Source of the DNA: Istiophorus platypterus
Taxonomy: Eukaryota > Chordata > Actinopteri > Istiophoriformes > Istiophoridae
Assembly (NCBI GenBank): GCA_016859345.1
Contig: CM029118.1
Coordinates: 31,163,501-31,227,500 of the forward strand
DNA length: 64,000 bases
Direction of reading: 5' to 3'
Numbering within the stretch: position 1 is the stretch's first letter; each line of letters starts with the position of its first letter. Under the pieces are notes generated by a model. It saw only the letters and a list, made by a program, of their open reading frames with translations. It did not search any database and had not been told where the DNA came from. A program made the position numbers and the translations under genes. This document shows, one piece after another, positions 1 through 11,995 of the stretch.

Positions 1-40
1 ACAGCTATAAACAGTTTTCCTCCTATGTTGTCGGACAACA

Positions 41-330
41 CGTTGTAAGAAGTAGTTGATTTCGAGCATAGCCCGATCCTTAGAGACAGGTTGAGGAAGT
101 TGGTGAGCCGAAAGGTGCTAGGAGCATAGCCAAGCTTCCTTTTCAATGACAAAAGTCAGTTGAGACAGTTCAGACATCAGCTCGAGATTAATCTGGGGTG
201 CCTCTTTAGAAATATTTTCCAGCATGTCCAACTGGGAAAAGACCTTGGGATGGATCCACAACACTAGACAGACCTGGGAAAGCCTCTAGATACCCCAGCA
301 AGAGCTGGAGGATGTTACTTGAGATGATAA
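41..330 (+). mobile_element. degraded LINE 3' fragment (L2/Rex-like reverse transcriptase C-terminus)
   Basis: The stretch matches, with many substitutions, the 3' coding end of a non-LTR retrotransposon that is very common in fish. Recognisable landmarks are a CTTAGAGACAGG block near 80-90, a CAGTTGAGAC block near 158, a CATGTCCAACTGGGAAAAG block near 222, a CCTGGGAAAGCCTC block near 271 and AGAGCTGGAGGATGTTACT near 301. In intact copies this encodes the region after the RT fingers/palm, just before the 3'UTR. Every frame here has stops. It lies in a ccdc102a intron in the same orientation as the gene. Clade assignment is from memory. Confidence 0.6.
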
Positions 331-1990
331 CTGTAGTTCACATGCTGTGATATGTTAAACGAATCTTCATTTATTTGTTCAGTAATGCAGTTAGCAAGGC
401 TAAAAATTGAAAATATGATGAGAGATTGTTGATCTTATTATTACTGCGGTTGCAAGAGGGCTTTTTTTTTAACCAGTGCTGCTCTGGTCTCACTGTAGGT
501 GAAAAATAGTGTTTTGTTGTTGTTGTTGTTGTTGTTTTAGACTCATTTGAAATGAGAAGGAACATCTCAACAATTTAAAATGATCTCTTTCACAGTTTGA
601 TAAACTGACGGTAACAGTATACTGTATATCACGGTATATTCATTTTTCTTAAAACCACTACAACCATTGTTGGCCAGCGTAATCTGGACATTATTTTCTG
701 CTTGTTGTCTGACTTTCTAAATCATGCCATGTCCATATTATGGGAGTTGCATTGGTCTCCCTCCTCCCCTTCATTATGTGCAGCACTTTCAGCCAATTAT
801 TTTTTTCCAAACAAAACGGCATTTGCTCTCACATTATCCAGATGATTTACTGACACAGGCTGATGATGAAAAAACCTGGTGTGAATCTTCAGCCTCCTTT
901 AAACAGAGTTCCCACTATATTTCCCTTAAGAAGACCCCTCATTGTGCAATAATAGTGGAGACGCCTGCACTCCATTATTGCTTGTTTACACTGAACCAAA
1001 TAAAGACTTGCAGACTGAGAATGTTTTAGTGCATTGCTGTCTCTCACTGGTGTAGTTATGTTATTGCCTGTGAGGGCTCTACTGGGCAGCACAGTATAGT
1101 CAAAATCCACACTGTAGGGCAAATTCGTACAGTTTCATTTATACAGTCCACTTGTAGTTGAAAGTGTTATGGAAATGTTCAACTTAATAAGACTTTGATG
1201 ACTTTGATATAAAAGTGACCATGTTGCTTATCTAGACATGAGACTAGGTAATTTGCCACCATATTAACTGCTGCTTCCATGACCCTTCATTGTCATCACC
1301 ATCGTCATCATCATCGGCATTATAAGGTATGAGCAACAGCTCATACATCACTGAAAAGAAGTCAGACAGAGCACAAGGCGGTGTCTTCAGATTCCCAACT
1401 TTATCTGTCAATCTGTACAGAATCCAAAGATTCTCAGTTTACTGACAACTAAGATCAAAACCTTTAATTTGAGAAGCTGGAGCCAAGGAATTTTAGGCCT
1501 TTTAATGAAAAGCAGGGGTGCCGTTAATTGAGTTATAAAAATAGTAATAACCAATTGATAGTTACAATTAGTTTTATGTTGTTTTACTATTTGATTAATC
1601 AACTAGTTGCTGGACCTCTAATCAAAAACAAGAAGATACATCTGGATATATTTAATGTTTTTTACACTACCAAATCTCAAACAGAGCCTCACACAGGAGT
1701 GCTCTGCTTGACTTTGAGATGTATAGAATCTGCCTCAGACTAACTATGGGACATTCATTTTATTGCAAATATAATAAGTGATAACTGTGAACACATCTCC
1801 TGACACCTTATTTAATTGATGGAGTAAGTGAGGTTAGTTAAGGCCTTTAGCTATAAATTAAGGAGCTTGCCATTTAGTCAGAGCTACATGTGTGCGTACA
1901 TGTGTGTGTGTTTGGCTGAGTGACGATCTCTCTCTTTAAATGACCCTATTAGAAGCAGGGTGGGTAGTATGTGTTTAAGTCTGAAAATGT
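331..1990. other. ccdc102a intron, no recognisable feature apart from a short GTT repeat
   Basis: Unique-looking AT-rich sequence. The open frames here (up to about 100 codons) show no domain or coding signature and lack splice borders that would make exons. Confidence 0.5.
513..536 (+). repeat. short (TTG)n microsatellite
   Basis: About seven TTG/GTT triplets in a row, inside the ccdc102a intron. Confidence 0.8.
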
Positions 1991-2068
1991 AAATGGCTCT
2001 GATTACCACCTGCCGCCAGTGGGTATTAATGAAGTCATCAGGTTTATTTGATGCTGCAGCCACCAGTG

Positions 2069-2202
2069 CTCACTCACGCACTCTCTCACTCACTCTCTCA
2101 CTCACTCGCTCACTCACTCGCTCACTCACTCACTCACTCGCTCACTCTCTCACTCACTCACTCACTCACTCACTCTCTCACTCTCTCACTCACTCGCTCA
2201 CA
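2069..2202 (+). repeat. (CTCA)n-type compound minisatellite
   Basis: About 134 bases made of CTCA tetramers with CTCG and CTCT variants, forming imperfect units of 8-16 bases. Because the period of 4 never creates a stop, forward frames read open as Ser/Leu/Thr/His repeats, which is an artefact of composition. It is intronic to ccdc102a. Confidence 0.95.
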
Positions 2203-2239
2203 CGCTGTAATCAAAATGTTTTGCGAAATTAAAGACTGA

Positions 2240-3690
2240 CTTAGTTTAAGCCTAAAAAGTTAACCAATCTACCCCCAGGCTAACTCTGAAGTAAGAGCCA
2301 TGTTCCCGTGGTAGCAATCAGTAACAAAAAAATAAAAACCTCACTAATTATCTATGGTATGCTCTTAATGTTGTGGAGTAATGACAAGGGAAAGAATTTT
2401 TAGAGAGCGCAGTACCTAATGGAAAAATATAGTAGTGAGGACATCTTATATTGCTTTTTTTTGCCAAACTATCCTGACCTTGACTTACAAGTTAAAAGAG
2501 GTAGAGCCCTGCCACATTGACAATCCACAACATCACAGTTCTGCAACTGGTCTGAACTACAAACAACAAAAAAAGTCCAATAATGGTTTCTTGCGATGTT
2601 TTTCAATCTGAAAAGGTATTAATTTACCCAGAATTCAGGGCAAATTTTTACTACTTAAGATTGACAAATAAAACAAAACGTTTGGTTCTGACAGATGAAT
2701 TTATACATCTGTCTTTAGTCTGACTATTAGTTCTATGCTGTCATCTTTATAAAACCAGCCCCAGGTCATTGTATAGAAATTTGAATGAAATTCTCTCCCC
2801 TCCAGCTCTTTTCATCCACCATCTCATTTACATTTTTTGTCATCTTTTTGTTTCCCTTTTGTAAATGGATTTCCACATAAATTAGAATAAGACAAGATTC
2901 TACCTATTGGCCAGTGTTCTAGTTCTCTAATTACTTGTCCAATACATTTCTAGCTTCCAAGACTAGAAGATCTTGGGTTTCAGGCATCTTAGTTTTTAAT
3001 CCTGTCATTATATTTAGGGTGTCTAGTCTACACCTCTGTGCAATATCACCAAAACATTTAATGGCATCATTTTATGGGTGGCTGAGTGTTGGAATTTTCC
3101 CATTGGCTGTTGGTCTGTTGCTAAACTTACTGCCTTTTCACACACCTTTAGTGATTTTTTTCTCTCTTTGTCAAGAAAAGCATCTCGTAACAAATATAGT
3201 GACTTTTTGGACAAACCTTTGCTACTTTCGTTAGAAGAAAGTCTTGTCTTGTAGTGTTGCCCTTCAAACACAAGGTCGGAAAGCGACAAAGGTGCTAAGT
3301 TGGCAACACATTATGATGCAGTAGAAACTGTTTGAGCCAATTTCTTTGAAAGAGCAACACCCCATGGTGCAACTTCGACACTCAGTCAATGTAAAAATAA
3401 AATAGCATTAAATAGATACAATTTGTAATTACTTAACATTTAGGTAATACTGACCAGGGATGTACTCAGTTTTGTTGTATACTGTATATAGCATGTTTTA
3501 GCTTCCGTGTGCATCTTTCTTGTCTATTTCCATGATCATATTTATTTTTGGTGCTTTTATTCATTTAACCTCTAAGATCTTTGTCTTGTGTCTTATCTAC
3601 ATCTCTTTTAATTTTTTTTTTTTTTTGGTTCAGTCTTTCACTGCGTTGATCTGCTATGACCAATTGGGCAGTGCCCATAACCCCCTCCCT
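2240..3690. other. ccdc102a intron; contains one copy of an unclassified dispersed repeat near 3160-3270
   Basis: No exon seen. The reverse complement of about 3195-3250 resembles 10752-10810 (shared core GGTTTGTCCAAAAAGTCAC), so at least part of the stretch is an interspersed repeat. The remainder appears unique. Confidence 0.45.
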
Positions 3691-3740
3691 CAGTGTATTG
3701 CTCTTGGGCAGCCCTGATTATAAGCCAAGTTCTGCTATTC

Positions 3741-3846
<106 letters not shown>

Positions 3847-4179
3847 ATTGTCTGTGTGTCTGTTTGTGTGTGCACAATGGAGAAACATTACCGTCTAAAT
3901 TAATTGGAAATTCAGTATGGCGGAAAGGCTAGGGAGAATTATAGTGATACTTTGTGTGTGTATGGATGCAGGAATTTGCAAGTGTGTTCCTCATGTACGT
4001 CAGGTATTTCAACATTGCCAGTGTTTTTTTCCCTTACATTAAAATGTCCAGGCCTCTATTTTATTTGTGTGTGTGTTTGTCTGTCTGTGTGTGTGTCTTT
4101 GTTTTAGTGGAACAGATGTAGTGGCAGACTTCAGGGTCTCTCCAGTCAAGGGGAAACATTTGACAGGCAGTGTGGCGTA

Positions 4180-4202
4180 ACACACACACACACACACACA
4201 CA
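4180..4202 (+). repeat. (CA)n microsatellite
   Basis: About eleven CA units, with TG-rich DNA just upstream (4060-4100). Opposite-strand dinucleotide runs this close could pair as a hairpin. Confidence 0.9.
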
Positions 4203-4259
4203 TATAGTAACATACACATAATTGTGTTTTGTGTGTGAGAATAGACAGAATTGGCATAA

Positions 4260-5804
4260 ATACATGAGCAGTTTTTTTTTTTTCAAATTAGACCCCACTT
4301 TTTCAGGCGAATATTTAGCTCTTTTTCAAAATGAAAGTATAATATTTGTGATCAATTTTTAAAGATTTATATCTTAAGTAGGAACCAGTGGGCTTGGAGC
4401 TGGGGGGCCAGACAGTGTGAGCAAAACAAACAATATTGAGCGACAGAGTAACACATTGTTGGGTCTGCTTTGCCATGGGATTTCTTAAAAATAAGAGAAA
4501 TATAGAATGACAAGAGACTCATTCTTTCATGCACTCAATTTACCACTAAAAAGTCTGCCAAAACATAAAATGTAAGACAAGTAGAGGATCTGATGAATTT
4601 TTCCTAGTCTGGGTTTTTGGTCCCTTTCACATGTGCAAGCTGCATTCTTTCATTATTCTTCATTCTTATTTAATCCTTCAAGCATTTCGGTATAGAGGCC
4701 CTTACACCCTCGTTGCTATGGTAGGAACATCTTGGATGTTGTTACTGGTTTTTCAGATAGGTTGTGTTTTGCTTGCTCCTGCAGCTACTCCGTTGTAACA
4801 AGGATAACCCGGCGTGCATAGGGGAATCTTTCAATTTTTAGTGCATCCTTCCTCATTGACAGCCTTTTCATACCATTTGATATTTGAGGCATTTTCATAA
4901 TCCATAGTTTTCAAGCAGGTTGGACTTTGTGTAAAGGTGTATTAAGACAGAAAGCTAAGCTTATTTTCAGCTTACATCATTCGTGCAAATTTGGCTGCTG
5001 GACTTTTGGGCTGTGTTTATTTGCCCCAAACAGCCAGTGTACCAATTGTACAAACAGTCACTGTGAAAACAAGAAATGGTAACAGAGTGATGCCAAAGAT
5101 GTTTTTGTTCCTATTAATTTGTCCACCAACTGTAAAATGTCCAACTCAGTACATATCTTGCTGATAATTCCTTATTAGCCATAGTTAACAAGTAACTTAA
5201 AAATCCAGTTAGTCTCTGATTTAGACAAAATCAAAAAAGGGATAAATCTATGACATTGTCTTGTATACCATACCCCTGAAGGAAGGAAGGAAGGACAGAC
5301 GGACCCCCTTAAGGAAACCTCAAATTCATATAATTTTATTTCTGTACCATGGCCTTGGTTTTTTTGTTTGACATGTATTCATCCTTAAAAAAAAACTAAT
5401 ATTGGCCAATACATCATCAACAAATTTTTCGATATTGGTATCCGCCTCAAATATCCATTATCAGTCAGACATGACATGGTGTAGTGAGTATCATTTATGT
5501 GGGGAGGTATTTTTGCTGAAAAAAAAGAAAATATATATAGCTGCATCTAATGATTTATTTTCAAAATTTCTTTTACCTAACTGAATATTTTATCTTTTAA
5601 TTAATTGCTCATAGTTAAATCTTCTCAGCGGAGAAACTGGAATCAGGAAATATTTTTGTTGTTTTACTTCAGAATGATTTAAATGACAAATCAGACAGTA
5701 AACTGATCAATTAGCTAATAAAGTTTTATTAGTATATGAGATTTGAATATGGAAGCCTGTCTAAACCTAAGCCTGTGCTCTCTGTCTATCCGCTGTGTCC
5801 TCAG
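4260..5804. other. ccdc102a intron, nothing recognised
   Basis: AT-rich sequence with a short GGAA-type run at about 5279-5294. No exon-like frame with splice borders until the acceptor at 5804. Confidence 0.5.
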
Positions 5805-5975
5805 GAGCTGGCTGACCTTCGCCACATTCATACTAAGCTGAAGAAGCAGTTCCAGGAGAAGACAGCAGAGCTTGCCCATGCCAACCGGAGAGTGGAGAGT
5901 CATGAAGCAGAAGTCAAAAAGCTACGACTTAGGGTGGAGGAGCTTAAGAAAGAGTTAGGGCAGGCCGAGGATGAG
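5805..5975 (+). CDS. ccdc102a: ccdc102a coding exon (antepenultimate), coiled-coil segment
   Basis: This exon of 171 bases encodes 57 residues from ELADLRHIHTKLKKQ to KKELGQAEDE. It follows a good polypyrimidine tract ending TCCTCAG at 5804 and is followed by the donor GTAGGA. The peptide is rich in Glu, Lys, Leu and Arg in heptad spacing, as expected for a parallel coiled coil, and matches the C-terminal coiled coil of vertebrate CCDC102A as I know the family (myosin-tail-like, centrosome/cytoskeleton associated). Phase is 0 at both ends. The open frame extends past both splice sites, but the flanking residues are not coiled-coil-like, which fits intron read-through. The following exon continues the same heptad pattern. 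Confidence 0.9.
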
Positions 5976-6224
5976 GTAGGAACAGAGCTGTACATATATT
6001 TGTATATGTATAGTTCAAAATGCCTAACAGAATCCTCCATGCTGCTCACATATTCAAAAAAAGACTTGCTTTAAACTGTGCCACCAATCCAAAACCTCGC
6101 CACTTATTCCATCAGTTAGACAACTTATGATAAAGACGGGAACCATGAAACAATTCAGCATATAATAAACAGATAAAGGGTGGATCAGCCATATACTAGG
6201 TTTTGAGCTGATGTTAATCTGATC

Positions 6225-6565
6225 TTTTTTTTCTCTAACTCTCTCTGCTCATATATACAGTATTTTAATTCAGCTAAATCCCCAATAAAACTGTTCTCAT
6301 TTACATGTTTTTCTGTTTCTGTTGTCAGACAAAAGAACAAGTATGAAATAAAGACTAAAACATAGGCAACTGAGATAACATTTTAATCAGCAATTACTTC
6401 CAAGGCATTTTACAGCTGCTGCTCTTCTGCTGAAATCCTGATTTTTATAACAACGCCATCATCTCACAAAATCACCGCACCCATTAATTAAAGACGATGG
6501 CTGTGCTGTGATTTTGTCTGTTTACCTGTAAAGTGATCAATAGAAAGAAAGTTAAAAGCTCATTC
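6225..6565 (+). repeat. intronic duplicated block, copy A
   Basis: Pairs with 10325-10660 in the same orientation. Shared blocks in the same order are CATATATACAGTATT near 6250, TTTTTCTGTTTCTGTTGTCAGAC near 6307, TATGAAATA, AATCAG-AA-TACTTCCA near 6387, a CTGCTCTTCTGCT block near 6420, TTTTATAACA near 6444, ACAAAATCACC near 6466 and CTGTGATTTTG near 6508. I estimate roughly 70% identity by eye. The copy ends about 70 bases before the penultimate ccdc102a exon. Confidence 0.75.
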
Positions 6566-6637
6566 ACTTCTGCGTCAGTTAGCAAATTACAAATAAGTAT
6601 GTGTGTGTTATTTGTTTGTGTGTTCTCATATGTCAAG

Positions 6638-6741
6638 TTGGATGAGTCTCATAACCAGACCAGGAAGCTGCAGAGGTCTTTGGATGAGCAGGTTGAGCAG
6701 ACTGAGAACCTACAAGTACAATTGGAACACCTACAGTCAAG
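6638..6741 (+). CDS. ccdc102a: ccdc102a coding exon (penultimate), coiled-coil segment
   Basis: This exon of 104 bases encodes LDESHNQTRKLQRSLDEQ through VQLEHLQS plus two bases of an Arg codon. The acceptor is ATGTCAAG at 6637 and the donor GTAAGC at 6742. The acceptor tract is TG-rich rather than a clean pyrimidine run, so a start shifted by one codon is possible. The first residues continue the preceding exon (…AEDE|LDES…) as in CCDC102A orthologues. The motif QTRKLQRSLDEQ with NLQVQLEHLQS is the most recognisable part of the family's C-terminal coiled coil. The exon is bracketed by two related intronic blocks (6225-6565 and 10325-10660). Confidence 0.9.
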
Positions 6742-8098
6742 GTAAGCAACATGCAGAACACACACACACACAGAGGAACCCTTTTGAATTCATACATAGT
6801 GATATAAAAATGCATGAACAGTCTGGTGCCACCAAGCCTCTCAGTGGCAGCAGAAGATGCAAGGCTTTTTGGACAGTATTCTTCACATGAGCCTTTGATA
6901 TTTAAAATGTACATTCACACAGGATTTAGCTGATAGCATAATGCGTATAATGTTCTGCTACCTAAAGCAGAATAGCACTAGATATCAAATTTGATTGTAT
7001 TTCCCGTATTATACCTCTATTTGACATAATCCATCGTAATGCCTTGGTTTTGATGGAGGCTACAACACTTGGTACAGATTTGATGCCTGCGTGTGATAAT
7101 TTCTTTGCATGTACACCTGTTATAAAAAATACATTCTTGTTATTTCATTTGCACGATATGCTAATTGACTTGTCAGCCAGACACAGGAAGACTTGCAAGA
7201 CTTACTAGTTAACATTACTGCCAGTGCTACTTGATTGAGTTAGCAGTAGCTTGTTTGGCAATTTTTTCTCTTCAGAATGTGATCATGCTGTACGGATTGC
7301 ATTTGCACCTGTCTGAGATCTGATCCCAAGTGTGAGCCTGACCTCCTCCAGATGTGATCTGACTGATCTGATTCCAAGGCATTGTACATGCATTTAACCC
7401 TGCATTAACTTGGGGTTTTTATTTCATCCAGCTAATGTATCCGGCTACAGATCACATTTTAATGCCAGGTGTAAATGAAGTGTTAAAGTCAAGTTTATTT
7501 ATATGGCGCTAAATTATTTTGGCTGCCAAAATTTTTAAGTGCAGTTTAGGTCAGTATAGGATTCCATGAGACAAAAATACACCATATAATATTCTAAACT
7601 TGTATCTTGTTATCGAGATTCAATGACAATGGAATATCCTACAAAAGGTACAGTTTTTGTACACTAAGCAAAAATTGCTCCATATTTAGCTACAGCTCAC
7701 ATACTCCCAAATACTCCTTGACAACCATGAAGAGATTAGCTTCTTCTGATCTGTGTGTTTGTGTGTGTGTATTGCTTGTCACCCAGTTTAGCTCTCACAC
7801 TCTATCAGCTTTGCACAGTCCTCAGCTCCTTGCTCACTGCCTCTTCCTCTGCATTCTCTCCATTTACTCCACGACGTTGTTTCTGCACCCAACAGCCAAT
7901 CGCTGAGCTCCCAGCCGCAGGTCACTATAGTAACAGGGAGCCGAGTCATTTCTTGGCTCTCTGAGGGTGTGACAGGCATGTCGGCATGGCAACGGCTTCA
8001 GAGAATGACACAAATCTGTGTGTTCTTGTAACGGGTTTATCATAAGCTTTTCTTTATTCTGGACCAGTTTCTCAGAAACTGCTCAACTTGTTTTTTAG
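6742..8098. other. ccdc102a intron, proximal part; fragments of dispersed repeats
   Basis: About 7490-7530 resembles the 3' tail of fish LINEs in antisense (TTTATTTATATGGCGC). The part at 7300-7470 (GATCTGAT-rich, ending near AATGCCAGGTGTAAATGA) has the look of a common fish interspersed repeat, but I cannot class it. No exon seen. Confidence 0.35.
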
Positions 8099-8112
8099 TG
8101 TGTGTGTGTGTC

Positions 8113-8148
<36 letters not shown>
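8099..8148 (+). repeat. (TG)n microsatellite, interrupted
   Basis: Two TG runs separated by TCTTAG, followed by three CCATGT hexamers. Confidence 0.9.
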
Positions 8149-8149
<1 letters not shown>

Positions 8150-8219
8150 ATGTCCATGTCCATGCGTGTGCATATGTGTTTTTTTTCTACCGAATATGAG
8201 TGTGTTAAACAAAACATAT

Positions 8220-8320
8220 AGATTTCAGGTTAGAATTGGGTGTAGGTTAGGATAAGGGCAATGGTTGGGGTTTGGCATTTGGATGTGATTGTTGAAGTTA
8301 GGGTAAGGGGCTAGAGAATG
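8220..8320 (+). repeat. GGTTAGG-like degenerate repeat
   Basis: Several GTTAG, GGTTAGG, GTTAGGG-like words in 100 bases. It is too degenerate to be an interstitial telomere array. It is probably part of a fish interspersed repeat. Confidence 0.4.
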
Positions 8321-10140
8321 CAGTATATCATTTCAAGTGTTAATGTATCATCAAAGATATCGTCAAGGGGACTTGTGACTTCAAATTTTGATGAGAGAGC
8401 ATTGTTTGTGAAGTTTGGGCATTTGAAAGACGTGGCTGTTTACCAGGCAGGAGGGTCTAAGGAAGGTTTGAGTTGCATAGTGGGAAATGTAGGATTCACT
8501 GTTATGAAGCTTGATCCTCATCTGGGATGCCTAGGATATCTTGGCCACTGCTGCATTAATTTTAACCATTTCTATCTGTCTTTTGTGAATTCCCTAACCT
8601 AAAGGAAGTGCAATACTAAATTGCTGGAATACCCCCCTTTCCATATCTGTGATAAAAGATTCCAACTCACTAGCTTTTTGAGGGCTTTTGACCAGATCTC
8701 ATGGCACTCTTCATAACATGGAAATATTTTATCAAAGATTAGTTTTCCCAAGGCCAGAAACCCTTTTTTATTTACTGAAACTAAATTGGAAGGTAGAGCT
8801 TGTGGCAAGTAAGTCACACAGTTTATTCAGGTGATGGATTTATAACATCGACTCCAGTCTCATAACTGTCTAAAATCCTGCCCATTTCATGGAACAGCTA
8901 ATACTCAACAAAGTTAAATAAAAGTGGAAAGTACAACAATGGTACAAAAGTTTTCTCCATTTTGGATTTTCCAGTGCTCTGTTCTGTTAAAGACCAGCAC
9001 TTTCAAGACAGTCTGCTGCTGGTGAACATTGTAAAGCCACATGTCAAAGTTGACCAACAAGACAGAAAACATTGCCATATAAATATTTTGCCCCCACTAG
9101 GGAATCCAGGAACTATTCAGGTGACCCTCACACCAGCCTTTATAATGCAAAAGTATGCCATTTTAAAAGACTGGGTCCTAAGGGTGACACAGATATCCCT
9201 TGGGGATACCTTGATCATATATCAAACATTACTGTCTTGTATAATACCAGTCTTAGTTTCCTGGCATAAACTATTTGGCAGCCACAAAGTACTCTAATAC
9301 ACACACCAACACACACACTGCCCTTCAGTCAGTGGTTGCTCATATTTCCATCTGTGTCGTAAGGAACATGATCTGGTGTGTGGTGTGTCATGGTAGCACT
9401 GTTGCTGTTGCAGGTTTGTTTCTGAAAGCCACTGATTCTCCTCATTGTTCACTGAAGGAGTTAACACAACACAGTCTGTAAGAAAGCGATGGCAGGCATC
9501 TGGATCTCTTCATTCTCTCTTCTGACTGTCTCGCTCTCTGTCTCCCTGTCTCTCTGACTAGTGGTCTTTCATGTCTCTACTTTTGCAAAGTGTATTTAGG
9601 CTCAACAGAAAAGGCTCTCACCCTGACCTTGCTAGCTGACCAATAATTTGTAATTTGTAAGGTAGACGGAAAATGAGAGAGACAGATGGACAGAGACTGA
9701 GGGCTAGTTGGGGGGTCCTTATTACCTTATTACCTTATGTTTGTTTCAACTCTGAAATCAGACCAGTTCTTTGTTGCAGCAGGGCTCTTTCTCCATGTCA
9801 GGTTCAGTATCATTGAGTCTTTCTATTCTATCTGTGGGTAGGTTGAGGTCATGTGAGTAAGAATCAGTTCATGGTCAGCTTGATGCCTTTCTCACATACA
9901 CTGTGTTAGAGCTAAGGGATGCAAATATGGATATTGTCAAGACAATTTGAAAATAAATTGGCATCTTTATAGTGTGTTCAAACAGTCAGGGAAGAGGGAA
10001 GGATTTAGATTCACTCTATTCTTTAGAGCTGAAGCCTCCGTTCCTCAAACGAACCACCCTGACATTTAGAGTGTTCAGGGAAAACAAAGGCAGCAAGAAA
10101 ATCATTACTAGGTCAAAACTTAGTATATGGCTGGACTGAA
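8321..10140. other. ccdc102a intron, nothing recognised
   Basis: The longest frame (8962-9297, 111 codons) has no recognisable motif and no flanking splice evidence. TATTACCTTATTACC direct repeats occur near 9720. Confidence 0.4.
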
Positions 10141-10324
10141 TAAGGTCAATGTAATGACTGAGCACATAGTTGAAAACTGTGGCAGAAATAAACAACTACT
10201 TTTGATGAAAAGTAGCTAAAGCCTTTTGGAAAAGTCGCTAGATATCACTAGATGACAATAGCACATTGATGACATCCTCATGTTGCACTTCACCTTGTTT
10301 CAGCTCCTTATCTTTTTGCTTCTC

Positions 10325-10660
10325 TCCAACTGTATGTGCTCACATATACAGTATTCTTCATACAGCTTAATTCCAATTAAAGCTTATTTCATTCACATAT
10401 TTTTCTGTTTCTGTTGTCAGACAACAAAAAATGTATGAAATAGTGATTGAAACATGGCCCATTAAGCCTACATGTTAATCAGAAATCACTTCCAGCCATT
10501 TCACAGCCTCTGCTCTTTACTTCCAAATCCTTATTTTATAACTATTACATTGTCTGACAAAAATCACCAGATACATTAGTTAAAATGACATGCATTTCTG
10601 TGATTTTGGCTTGATCTTGATTATGTCTAGAGAACATTGAAAGCTCATTTATGTCTATGG
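10325..10660 (+). repeat. intronic duplicated block, copy B
   Basis: Second copy of the block at 6225-6565, in the next intron and in direct orientation. It keeps the same ordered landmarks, including TTTTCTGTTTCTGTTGTCAG near 10400 and CTGTGATTTTG near 10598. It ends near GAAAGCTCATTTA (about 10638-10650), matching AAAAGCTCATTCA at the end of copy A. Confidence 0.75.
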
Positions 10661-10744
10661 CGCTGCTGTGCAGTCAAGTGAGTAAGACGCGTAGAGGTGT
10701 GTTTGTAGAGGGAAAGCTCGACCTAATTCTTACAGGGTAATTAT

Positions 10745-10840
10745 GATAACAGTCTTCTACGGAAAGAAGCTATGGTTTGTCCAAAAAGTCACCAGATTTT
10801 TTGCTATGTTACTGTTTATGAAAAAAGTTCGTATATATGT
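10745..10840 (+). repeat. unclassified dispersed repeat (shared with about 3195-3250, minus, and 10195-10260)
   Basis: The core GGTTTGTCCAAAAAGTCAC recurs in reverse complement near 3200-3230. A weaker copy (AAAAGTAGCTAAAGCC…AAAAGTCGCTAGAT) lies at 10208-10245. The class is unknown to me. Confidence 0.45.
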
Positions 10841-11070
10841 AGCGCGATTCATTTTTAAAGAGCAACGGCCACACAGGAAACAATCAGCTGGACAACATGT
10901 GGTGTAACTTTGTCACTTAGTCAATCAGTGCCAGAAATTTGCATTTGTAGGGCAGGCCCAACTGTTGAGGTCCAGCCAATAAGGCAGCTTTCAAGTTTCA
11001 CAATAGACCTACCTTGTATCTTTGAAAAAAGAAGTCACTGAAAATTCATACAGCTCAAGGAGAAATGTTA

Positions 11071-11170
<100 letters not shown>

Positions 11171-11538
11171 TGTGTGAGGCTCATTAATTCATTTGTCCCT
11201 GGTATTTTCATTTCTCCTCAGCTTAATTAAATCTCATATAACTGATGTCAGTTGTTTTAGCTTCAGTCAGTTAGTATAGAGAACTATGCCCTGTGTTTTT
11301 AGGACCAGTCTCTTCTAATGCAGACAGGATACAGTTGTGCACCCTTCAATTGTACCCCACCCCAATCAATTTATCTCAGTGATGAGATACAGTATTGAGG
11401 GCAGGGACTGTTAAGACCATTACACATTTATGTACATTCACCGACAGGGTCTCACATACAGAGTGTAGGTTAATGTGTCTTATTTTAATGCCTTGCTTTC
11501 TATGTCTCTCTCTCAACCTCTCTCTCACTGTGTTTCAG

Positions 11539-11671
11539 ACTGCGGAGGCAGCAGCAGAGTCCTGGTTTGTTTGGGAAGATGCGATCGGCTCGTTTCAGTC
11601 CTGAAAACCCAGATGGTCTGACCAGCGACATGGATGAGGAGGAGGAGGAACTGCAGCTCCAGATCCCATGA
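11539..11671 (+). CDS. ccdc102a: ccdc102a last coding exon with stop codon
   Basis: The exon begins after a strong acceptor (CTCTCACTGTGTTTCAG, ending 11538). It completes the split Arg codon and encodes LRRQQQSPGLFGKMRSARF, then a serine/proline-rich stretch, an acidic run of five Glu residues (about residues 33-37 of the exon) and the C-terminus LQLQIP, stop TGA at 11669-11671. The FGK-[MI]-RSARF motif followed by an acidic tail is the usual end of CCDC102A. The 3'UTR begins directly after. The intron before it is about 4.8 kb and holds a perfect TG repeat of almost 100 bases at 11073-11169. Confidence 0.92.
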
Positions 11672-11995
11672 CAAACACTCACATAGAGTACATACAGTGA
11701 CACAGGATAAACTGTACCTTTACACAAAGGAAAAACTTTGTATCTCCAGAAATGGCTACCTGTTTCGCAACTGGAAGCAGCACTGTGTTCTGCTCAACCA
11801 GCAAGTTTTTAAAGGACCACTCCAAAAATTTATGAAATTAATATTTCACACTGAGTCAGATCATAGGATTAGTATCAGCTGATTTCCTCAGCTGATTGCT
11901 GACCATGTTAATGATCAATATTCAATGTATTATTAAAAGACAAACAAAAAACATAAAGCTTCATCAAATAAAATATCAATTTGTATTTTTTTTCA
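11672..11995 (+). other. ccdc102a: proximal 3'UTR of ccdc102a with poly(A) signal
   Basis: Sequence after the TGA has no further conserved coding pattern. AATAAA occurs at 11967-11972, about 300 bases after the stop. A longer 3'UTR is possible because AT-rich unique sequence without repeats continues to about 13 kb and another AATAAA is at 13018-13023. Confidence 0.5.

Noticed and set aside
724..1122. Overlapping frames of 101 and 77 codons on opposite strands
   Set aside because: No motif, no splice borders, AT-rich intron composition.
1993..2239. Open frames reading Ser-Leu-Thr-His repeats
   Set aside because: They are the (CTCA)n minisatellite, which is stop-free by composition in the forward frames; no exon borders.
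8220..8320. Interstitial telomeric repeat
   Set aside because: TTAGGG-like words are too few and irregular; better explained as part of an interspersed repeat.
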